Positions 26,786 through 34,600 of a DNA stretch of 64,000 nucleotides are shown one piece after another; within the stretch, counting starts at the first letter, position 1; the number at the start of each line of letters is the position of its first letter. Below the pieces are notes generated by a model, which made no database searches, was not told where the DNA came from, and saw nothing but the letters and a program-made list of their open reading frames with translations. Location: positions 166,819-230,818 of the forward strand of contig JBBDYH010000167.1 of assembly GCA_040901795.1 (NCBI GenBank). The letters run 5' to 3'. This stretch comes from JBBDYH01 sp040901795 (GTDB taxonomy: Bacteria; Planctomycetota; Planctomycetia; Pirellulales; JALHPA01). The translations under genes were made by a program, and so were the position numbers.

Positions 26786-27964
26786 TTATCGCGCCTCGGC
26801 CGCCAGTGAGTTGGCGGGCGGGGCGGGTCGGTTGCCGAAGACGCGCTCGTCGTACATCACAAGCGCGTGCAGCGCATGCCCCAGCGGACCGATGCTCCAG
26901 GGTCGATTCGGCTCCGCGGCCAGCGACGAGGCGAGGAAGTCCACCGAGTTGACGGTCTTCGCATCGCGCAACTGCTCATCCGTAAGCGACAGGACGAGCC
27001 ATTCCAGAATGTGCCCCGTGGTTTGCAGCTTGCGTTCAAGGTCGGGCCGATTGCCACGGCGCGCGAACCACTCCGTGCTGAAGCTGCCGTCGGGGTTTTG
27101 CAGCGTCCAGGCGTAGCGCTGGTACGATTCGATGTACTGCCTGGCACGCGCGAATTCTCCGTTGAGCAGTCCTCCTTCCTGCTCTCGCATTTGGTAGGCG
27201 TAGGTAATGCCGAACAGCCGGTGCGTACCACCGCAGGCGGCGCCGCGGACGGGCGCTTTGATTTCCGCATTGATCAGCCGCGGAATCGACCAGGCCTGGC
27301 CGTCTCGGCTGCGCCAAGCGGCGTCGCTGGGCAGGTAATGCGACAGCGAGATTAGCTTGAACGTCAGCTCACTCTGCGCGCGGCAGGTGAGCATTTCTTC
27401 GTCGATCAGATCCTGGAGCGTAAAGTCCTTGCCGCCCATGCGCAACGGCGTGGCGGACGTCACGCGCGATTGCGCAAGGATGGCCAGCAGTTGCGCGGGA
27501 TGTCCCTGCACGCCGACTCCCTCTTCCGCATGCGGTCGACCGCGCTGCACGGTGAGCATCTGCTGGCCACGGAAGCGGCCCCCCTCGAGCATCCAGCCGA
27601 TGGCATTCACTGCCGGTCCGTTTGGCCCGTCGCGGCGGATCTGAGTCTCTCGGTTAAAGGCCACGAACGCGTGCATCACCTCCCACGGTGTGTGGTCGCG
27701 TGAATTGAGCTGCCGGGTCTGATAATGTGTGAGGACACTACGGATTTTATCCCGCAGCGCGATCAGTTCGGGAGTGAGCGTCGCAGCGGTTTGTTCTAGC
27801 GCTTCGATCTCGTCGAGCGTGGGGATTGGCTTGGCTGTTAGCAAATTGTGCTCAGCCAGCCGACGCGGAGGAGAAGTCGCGCGCGAATCGACCGCGACGG
27901 TCGAACCTACGAGTAGCGATGTGCCGATCAACAGGCCGCCAAGCCATCCAAGATGCCATGCCAC
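26786..27964 (-). CDS. Secreted planctomycete protein with prenyltransferase-like helical repeats
   Basis: 392 residues with an N-terminal signal (HLGWLGGLLIGTSLLVGSTVA). The body has no assigned enzyme motif. The segment WTLQNPDGSFSTEWF resembles the QxxDGSW-type repeats of alpha/alpha barrels (squalene cyclase or prenyltransferase fold), and three or four GWM/GHA-containing helices follow in order. Start is GTG at 27964 with AAGGAG 7 bases upstream. A purely planctomycete-type conserved protein; function not assigned. Confidence 0.7.
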   Translation of the reverse strand: MAWHLGWLGGLLIGTSLLVGSTVAVDSRATSPPRRLAEHNLLTAKPIPTLDEIEALEQTAATLTPELIALRDKIRSVLTHYQTRQLNSRDHTPWEVMHAFVAFNRETQIRRDGPNGPAVNAIGWMLEGGRFRGQQMLTVQRGRPHAEEGVGVQGHPAQLLAILAQSRVTSATPLRMGGKDFTLQDLIDEEMLTCRAQSELTFKLISLSHYLPSDAAWRSRDGQAWSIPRLINAEIKAPVRGAACGGTHRLFGITYAYQMREQEGGLLNGEFARARQYIESYQRYAWTLQNPDGSFSTEWFARRGNRPDLERKLQTTGHILEWLVLSLTDEQLRDAKTVNSVDFLASSLAAEPNRPWSIGPLGHALHALVMYDERVFGNRPAPPANSLAAEAR

Positions 27965-28172
27965 GTGGGAACTCCTTCGAGACTGCGCGGTGTCGTCCGA
28001 CTAGCTATATCGGACGCGCGATTACCCGAGTCCAAACGAGAGCACGAGGTTCGACCGCAGAATGCAAGTCGGGCGACTGCGCAGCACGGCTACACGGACC
28101 ATCCGGATGGAAACCGTTTAGCGCAATAGTCCGGACGTTGCGCTTGGTAAGAAGTAAGGAGTAGCGCGTGCA

Positions 28173-28262
28173 GTGAGGGGTGAAGGATGAGGGATGAGGG
28201 GTAGTGACGGATTGAGCGCTTACCACTCACCACTCACAACTCACAACTCTCCACTCCTCTGC
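28173..28262. repeat. Strand-asymmetric GA-rich then CA-rich repeat
   Basis: A purine-rich half (GGGATGAGG units) runs into a pyrimidine/A half built of CACTCAC, CACAACT and similar heptads (ACCACTCACCACTCACAACT). The whole lies between the secreted gene and the HEAT-repeat gene. It looks like a degenerate microsatellite rather than coding sequence. Confidence 0.6.
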
Positions 28263-28270
28263 CCTCCAAA

Positions 28271-28954
28271 TCAGAATGCGCGGCGAACCTTATCGGCCAG
28301 CCGTTCTTCGGCCGCGTTGGGATCCGGGTTCCTGGCAAACTGACGCCAACGGTTGACGTCGTTGCCCAGGTCCTTGCCCGTGGCCAGCCGCATCGCTTCG
28401 ACGCCGCTGAATTGCAAAGCCGGATCCGGGTCTTCCAGCGCCACGGCCAACAGCGGGACCGCCTGGGGGTCGTGCATTTCACCGAGTGCTTTGGTGGCCG
28501 CAATGCGGACATCGACGGAAGTGTCGCTGGCCAGCGCTTGTCCCAGCCGGCGGCTTGAGTCTGCGCCACCCAGCTTGCCTAAGGCCTGGCAGGCGGTCAC
28601 GCGGACGTCGACGTCCGGATCTTGCAGCGCCGCGGCAATGATCATCCGTGATTGATCGGACGGAAACGCGGCAAGCGTTCGGACCACTTCCAACCGCACC
28701 ATCGGATCACTTTCATGGCGGAGCCGCTCGGCGAGCGAGCTGTGCAGATCGGCCGGAGGTGTCGCAACTTCGCGTAGCTCTTCAAGCTGCTCGATCTTCT
28801 GCCGCGAAATCGGGCCATATTTGGCCAGGTCGGCGGTCTGATCGGGTTCGTGCCAGGGCCACCACGTGGCCATTTCTTCTGTGCTTGCGCAGCCGAAGCA
28901 AAGCGCAGACACAAACAGCGCAAGCAATGACCACGAGGCGCGGGGATTTCGCAT
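28271..28954 (-). CDS. HEAT-repeat lipoprotein
   Basis: 227 residues. Signal peptide with lipobox LCFGCAS (Cys 22), so likely an exported lipoprotein. The body has HEAT/PBS-type repeats of about 31 residues: DPMVRLEVVRTLAAF, DPDVDVRVTACQALGKLGG, DTSVDVRIAATKALGEM, and DPDPALQFSGVEAMR. Such repeats make a protein-binding solenoid. No enzyme motif. Transcribed toward the GA/CA repeat. Confidence 0.85.
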   Translation of the reverse strand: MRNPRASWSLLALFVSALCFGCASTEEMATWWPWHEPDQTADLAKYGPISRQKIEQLEELREVATPPADLHSSLAERLRHESDPMVRLEVVRTLAAFPSDQSRMIIAAALQDPDVDVRVTACQALGKLGGADSSRRLGQALASDTSVDVRIAATKALGEMHDPQAVPLLAVALEDPDPALQFSGVEAMRLATGKDLGNDVNRWRQFARNPDPNAAEERLADKVRRAF

Positions 28955-29194
28955 AGCCGGACGCCAGACCAGTGGGTGAACAGCGGCGGAACTGTTTCGA
29001 ACGACGGAGATGAGGTCGGGGAATATAGCAAACCGACATCAGCCAAACCACGTCAATTACTTGTGAGGTAGCGGCGCCGTGGTAAGATGGCGAAGCACAG
29101 AGACTGTTGATATGCCAAGATTCTCTCTGGATTGTCGAATAGTCTCGTCGGGGACAATTCCCTACAGCTCGTCCCTCCCCATTCTGAGGACGCC

Positions 29195-29710
29195 ATGCCT
29201 GAGCCACGTGATCACTTACGCGAGCGGAATTGGTTGGAGACGCTCGTGCACAAGCTGCCCGGTTTCCGCGGGTATCTTGACAAAGAGAATCGCCGCGCGA
29301 GTGATGCCTTGGCGCGCGAATGGCTGGCCGACCGGCTGCAGCGCAGCAAGCGGGCCCTGGACGAACACACGAGGGCGCTTGCGGACCGCGGTCAGATCGC
29401 GCAGCTCCCGCAATACGACCGGCTACGCGGGCGGATCGATATGCTGATCGGCCGCATTCGTGGCGCGATGCACGGGTACAGCGCCGTGTTTGATCTGGTC
29501 CGCGTGGACGAGGCGCAACTCGACCGCGTCTACGAGTATGACGTGATCCTGATGGAGCGCATCGAAAATATAGCCTCTAGCGTCGAAAAGCTAAAGTCAT
29601 TGCCGGCCGAGAGCGACGCGGCGACGCTGCTCGACAGCGTATCGAATGAGCTCGATGAGGCCGAGCGTGCGTGGGACCGCCGCGAGGATTTGCTCAAGGG
29701 GTTAGAATAG
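29195..29710 (+). CDS. Coiled-coil protein upstream of the SPFH gene
   Basis: 171 residues, almost wholly helical with heptads (LARGEWLADRL-like stretches, DALAREWLADRLQRSKRAL, RGRIDMLIGRIRGAM, ENIASSVEKLKSL). No family recognised. ATG at 29195 has GAGG 6 bases upstream; an in-frame start at 29132 would precede it but lacks a site. It precedes the SPFH gene by 100 bases, which contain an interspersed repeat, so co-transcription is likely but not certain. A role as adaptor of the SPFH protein is only positional inference. Confidence 0.65.
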   Translation: MPEPRDHLRERNWLETLVHKLPGFRGYLDKENRRASDALAREWLADRLQRSKRALDEHTRALADRGQIAQLPQYDRLRGRIDMLIGRIRGAMHGYSAVFDLVRVDEAQLDRVYEYDVILMERIENIASSVEKLKSLPAESDAATLLDSVSNELDEAERAWDRREDLLKGLE

Positions 29711-29726
29711 CGTTCCCAGAAAAATC

Positions 29727-29785
29727 AGCCGGCACGCGCTAGCGTCCGGTTCGCAAGAAACCGTGGGCTAGCGCCCTGCGGCTGC
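29727..29785. repeat. Interspersed GCTAGCG element between the coiled-coil and SPFH genes
   Basis: CGCGCTAGCGTCCGGTTCG and, further on, ACCGTGGGCTAGCGCCC give two GCTAGCG cores in a roughly inverted setting. This kind of sequence is dispersed in planctomycete genomes; only one copy was noticed in this window. Confidence 0.4.
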
Positions 29786-29810
29786 ATTCCAAAAAATCGC
29801 GGAGCGAGCC

Positions 29811-31181
29811 ATGGCCATCCGACTTGAAGTCATCCAGTTCTTCGACGAGGCGAACCGTTCGCTGGTGCATCGCGAGCCGCCGGAGGGCTCGGCCGACATC
29901 AAGCTCGGCGCGCAGCTCATCGTGCAGCAAAACCAGGAGGCGGTCTTCTTTCGCGACGGCAAGGCCATGGACCAGTTCGGTCCGGGCCGCCACACGCTGA
30001 CGACGGCCAATGTGCCGATCCTCACGCGGCTCTTGACCATCCCCTGGGAAAAGTCGCCGTTCCAGGCGTCGGTGTACTTCATCGGTAAACAGACGTTTCT
30101 CGATCAGAAGTGGGGCACGCGGCAGGCGATCACGTTTCGCGACCGCGACTTTGGCATGGTCCGCCTGCGCTCGTTCGGAAAATACTCCTTTCGCGTGGCC
30201 GACAGTGCTCTGTTGATCAACACGCTCGTCGGCACGCAAGGCAAGTACACGACCGACGAGGTCACGAGCTTCCAGAAGGATCTCATCGTTTCGCGGCTCA
30301 CCGATATGCTGGGCCAGGCCGGCCTCAGCCTGCTCGAGCTGCCGTCACGCTACGAAGCGATCGCCTCGGGCACGCGGGCCAAAGTTGCCGAAGAGTTCGC
30401 CAAGTATGGACTCGAGCTCGTCGACCTGTTTGTCAACGCCATCACGCCCCCCGAAGAGGTGCAGAAGGCGATCGACGCGCGGAGCTCGATGGGTGTTGTC
30501 GGCGATCTCAATGCCTTCATGAAGTTCCAGGCGGCCCGTAGCATGGCCAACCTCGCCGAGCGCGGCGGCGGCGATGCGGGGGCGATGGGAATGGGTTTTG
30601 GCGCGGGCTTCGGCATGATGATGCCGCAGATGCTCCGCGAGGCCATGACGGCTGGCGGAGCGGCTGGAGCGGCGCCCGCGGTACCGCCCCGAACTAGCGC
30701 CACACCTTCGGCCGGCGCACCGGTCGCCGCAAGCGGCGGGTTAGGATTGGACTTCTCGGAGCTCGCCCGCACGACCACGGACCCGAAGACCGTCGTGCGG
30801 CAGGTGTGCGAAAGCTCCGGCTATGCGGTCGAGGAGCAAGGCGATGCCTGGCAGGTGACGGTGCCGATCGGCGGACTGCGCAAGCAGGTCGTCACCGTTC
30901 GCTATGACCAGAAGGATCCGCAAGGGCACCCGATTGTCGCCTACCAGTCGTCGTGCGGCCCGGTGAACGAGCAAACCGCGCTGACGCTACTGCGCTATAA
31001 CACCAAAATGGTCCACGGCGCCTTTGCGGTGCAAAAGGTGGGCGAAACCGAAATGGTCATGATCCAAGCCAACCAACTCGTCGACATGCTGAACGTCATC
31101 GGCGTGACGCAAGTGCTTTCGGCCGTCGCCTGGCAGGCCGATCAGGTGGAAGAGAAAATGATGGGCACGGATACGCTTTGA
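29811..31181 (+). CDS. SPFH/YdjI-like protein with C-terminal YbjN-like domain
   Basis: 456 residues. Residues 20-240 are an SPFH/band-7 domain of the virion-core/YdjI class: VQQNQEAVFFRDGKAMDQFG, GRHTLTTANVPIL, FGKYSFRVAD, then a helix (LVDLFVNAITPPEEVQKAI). A Gly/Met-rich linker (240-310) joins a domain of about 130 residues (RQVCESSGYAVEEQGDAWQV, then VVTVRYDQKDPQG) similar to YbjN/type III chaperone-like folds. Members of the first class recruit partners to membrane-damage sites. Whether this fusion does so is unknown. GGAGCGAGCC precedes the ATG. Confidence 0.8.
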   Translation: MAIRLEVIQFFDEANRSLVHREPPEGSADIKLGAQLIVQQNQEAVFFRDGKAMDQFGPGRHTLTTANVPILTRLLTIPWEKSPFQASVYFIGKQTFLDQKWGTRQAITFRDRDFGMVRLRSFGKYSFRVADSALLINTLVGTQGKYTTDEVTSFQKDLIVSRLTDMLGQAGLSLLELPSRYEAIASGTRAKVAEEFAKYGLELVDLFVNAITPPEEVQKAIDARSSMGVVGDLNAFMKFQAARSMANLAERGGGDAGAMGMGFGAGFGMMMPQMLREAMTAGGAAGAAPAVPPRTSATPSAGAPVAASGGLGLDFSELARTTTDPKTVVRQVCESSGYAVEEQGDAWQVTVPIGGLRKQVVTVRYDQKDPQGHPIVAYQSSCGPVNEQTALTLLRYNTKMVHGAFAVQKVGETEMVMIQANQLVDMLNVIGVTQVLSAVAWQADQVEEKMMGTDTL

Positions 31182-31215
31182 CCAGCTCACAACACGCGAC
31201 GGACCAGCTCGCGTT

Positions 31216-31246
31216 GGAGTTCAAGCCTTAGCTTGTCCGCGCAGCT
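31216..31246. repeat. Partial copy of the GGAGTTCAAGC element
   Basis: GGAGTTCAAGCCTTAGCTTG matches GGAGTTCAAGCTTTAGCTTG at 61761 with one change, and both continue to a CGCAG. Only the left half is present here, and the RHS fragment starts at its end. Confidence 0.65.
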
Positions 31247-31512
31247 CGGTTGCCGGCGAGTCGCACTACTACCTGATCGACCCGAGCACTGGCGACGTGC
31301 TCTTCGACCAGAACGGGAGCACGGTCTATGCGTCGCTGACCGACACCGTCCGCGATTTGGTCAACAACAGCGGCCAAATTGTTAACCACTTCGTCTACGA
31401 CGCCTTCGGCAACCGCCGATCAGAAACGAATCCCCAAGGCGGCGCCGTTCCCTTCTCACCGCAGATGGGCTTCACCGGCCAGTGGTTCGATGCCGTCACA
31501 GCACTAGAGCTG
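31240..31512 (+). pseudogene. Fragment of an RHS/YD-repeat protein
   Basis: The frame from about 31240 reads SHYYLIDPSTGDVLFDQNG, then RDLVNNSGQIVNHFVYDAFG and GFTGQWFDAVTALE, a typical end of an RHS core (YDAFGN and GFTGQxFDxxTxLE). The core should continue with a tyrosine-rich YYRARYYDP motif, which is missing. The frame then becomes unlike any RHS sequence. No start codon or N-terminal part is present; the element is a detached piece. A 16-base perfect palindrome (GGAACCGTACGGTTCC, 31538-31553) follows. Confidence 0.7.
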
Positions 31513-31664
31513 TCCGCTTGCCTAGAAAATTGTTGGAGGAACCGTACGGTTCCATTACAATCCTGCTCGGACGCCCGCTCGGCCGGTCCGAGTTACTGGC
31601 CCGTATGCAGTTCCTGCAATTGGGTGCGTTTTCGACTCCCGCCGGGTCGCAGCAGGGGTAGATC

Positions 31665-34600
31665 ATGGCCGAACAAATCGATCTTCGCGCGCTGGTTGCG
31701 CAGTTGATTGCTGACCAACGCTCGTCATGGAGCCAAGGTGTCCCCCATACGCTCGGAGTTTACCTTGCGCAATATCCGGAAATCGCTGCCGATTCCAACG
31801 CGACCGTGGCGCTCATCGCGAGCGAATTGCAGATCCGTCGCGAACTTGGCCATCGCACGGATGCAGCGGAGTACTATCACCGCTTTCCCCATTTGCGTGA
31901 GCTGCTTTCGAAGCGTCTCGGTTCAGATTCCGTCGATCCTGTTGAATTAATTGGCCATTCCGACCAGCCCGGCGACCCCTACGCGACCCGAATCCCAACG
32001 CCCGGTCTTCTCCCAACTATAGGCCTGGAGGGTAGCACAGAAGAGCCCCCCGTCAAACCATTGCGCCAGCTGCACGTTCGGTGTCCGCATTGCAATAGTA
32101 GGATTGACGTAGCTGCTGACTGCCAGATCGGGGGCATATTGTGCGGCATATGCGGCAGCGAATTTAGCCTCATTTCAACAGTTAACGAGACCCGATTGGC
32201 GCGGGAGAAGATTTCAATTGGTCATTTCGATCTGATCGAACAACTCGGAAGTGGATCGTTCGGGACGGTGTGGAAGGCAAGGGATAACGAGTTGGACCGA
32301 ACGGTGGCTGTGAAGATCCCAAGGAAGGGGCAGCTTTCTCCGTTCGAAGTGGAGCAATTCTTCCGTGAGGCACGTGCGTCGGCCCAATTACGGCACCCGA
32401 ACATCGTCGGCATATACGAGGTGGGCCGTAGCGACGACTCGATCTACATCGTTAGTGAGTTCATCAAAGGCTGCACTCTTGCCGATCTGGTGCAAACCCA
32501 CCCGCTTATTCCTCGTGAGTCGGCTGAGCTACTCGCCAAAGTTGCAGGAGCCCTTCATCATGCCCATGAGCGAGGCGTGATTCATCGCGATCTGAAACCA
32601 GGCAACATTCTTATCGACGAGCGTGGTACACCCCACGTAGCCGATTTTGGCCTGGCCAAGCGAAAATCGGGTGAGGTTACTATGACGCTGGATGGCCAAG
32701 TGCTTGGCACACCTGCCTACATGTCACCGGAGCAAGCGCGCGGTGAAGGCCACCAAGCGGATGCTCGAAGCGACGTGTATTCCTTAGGCGTGATTCTGTA
32801 TCAGCTGCTTGCACGTCGTCTCCCGTTTCAGGGTGCTGGTGCGGTATTGATGAGCGAAATCCTACATCGAACACCGCCTCGTCTCCGTTCAATTCAAAAA
32901 AATATCCCATGTGATTTGGAGACGATTTGCCTTAAGTGCTTGGAAAAGGAGGCTCCCCATCGATATCAGACCGCAGGTGATTTGCAAGCTGACCTCGAGC
33001 GATACTTGAATGGGAAGTCTATTCACGCTCGACGGACGCCCCTGGTGACCCGTGCATGGCGATCAATTGAACGAAACCCGATTTATGCCTTGCATTCGGT
33101 TTTAACTTTTCTAGGAGGAGTTGGCGCGGCAAAGCTGTTCTTTTCGCTTTTGCTCTTGGCCCTAATAGGCAGTGGCTACACCTATTTTGCAAGTAACCCG
33201 CTTGGGGGAGTTGGAAACCTAGTTGCTCACCGTCAGGAGACTGACGACAACGTTCCGCAAACTGACAAAAACATCGGCTCAGAGGCAAAGGCGGAAGAGG
33301 ACCGGAGAAAAGCAGAGCTGGCGAAGAATGCGCCCAAGCAGGCTTTTGCTGAGTTCCTCGCAGCCGACGAATTCAAACAGGCATCGGATATTCTGAACAC
33401 GTCCCCCGTGTTCAGCGATGCCGAGAAAGCCGCTAACCGCCTCCAGCTTCAGAACGGCTGGCACTCCCATGCCGATCAAGCTTTTCTGGCCCGTGATTAT
33501 GAAACAGCGGCTGGCGACTATGCCGCACTCGTGAAGGAGTTCCCCGATCCGCTCCTCGCGGCGGACTTGAACTTAATGCAAGCCAGGTCGAGGCTGGGTG
33601 CTGGCGACCCGGACACCGCACGCACGCTGGTGGCGGGGCTCTCGCCGCCTACGCAGCGCCAGAATCCGCGTGACCGAGTGTTTTTCCTGGTCAATCTTGT
33701 CCTCGCCGAACAAGGAAAGAGCCCTGCTGGCATCGATGAGCTGCATGCCGTCTGGAAAGAGCACCACAACCAGACTGCCGTCGGCGCAACGACCGGAAGC
33801 GAAGCGGATATCTGGACGGCCAAGCCGTTCGAAATCGATCAGCTCGAAACGACGCAATCCGCAATCGTTGCCAACTGGCTCCAAACCGCCGACAGCAGCC
33901 GCGCTCCGCAGAATGAGGCGGAGCTCAAAAAGACGCTCGGGGAACTGACCAAGATCCTCGATATGGACCCGAAAAACGTCGACGCCTGGGTGGTCAAGGG
34001 GAACATCCACCTGGCCCTGAAGCAGTGGCCAGAGGTGAGTAAGGCTGTCAAGCAGCGGTTGGCGCTCAAAAGGCTGCCGGCGCTGCAGGCCCTGAGGGAT
34101 CGCGCGCGCGTGCTCGACGCCTGCTACGATCTGACCAACGTGGCGAGCGATGAGCGAACGCTGAACTCCGCGCTCGCCAGCGTACCGCAACTGATGCGCT
34201 TTAAGAATGCACAGCCCATGTTGGCCGGCTCAGTACATTCTTTAGCCGAGCGTTTGCCTAAGTATCTCCCGGCCGCGGTGGAGGCTCTGCGCGCCACGGC
34301 CGAATCGTCGGGTGCCGAGCCCGACCTGCGGCCCTTGTTCGCCATTTTATTGGCCAAGGATATTCGGCGTCGACTCGCCGAAGAATCCGAGTTCGCAGCC
34401 AAGGCGGACCAGTTCCTCAAGGACTGCGCATTCATCAACGAACATGGCGGAGGCGCCGATGAAGTCATTCGCGCGTGCCAAGCTGAGGCCTTACTTGCGC
34501 TCAATCAAGAAGGCGCCCTGCAGGTGCTGGGGGCGCCCGGAACGACGCCCTACTACCAGTACGTGAAAGCGCGCGCGTTGAGCCGAATGCCGGATTCGGC

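Noticed and set aside
31538..31553. GTACGGTTC-like palindrome as group II intron domain V
   Set aside because: The hairpin lacks the 34-base domain V form, and no reverse transcriptase or intron boundary is present.
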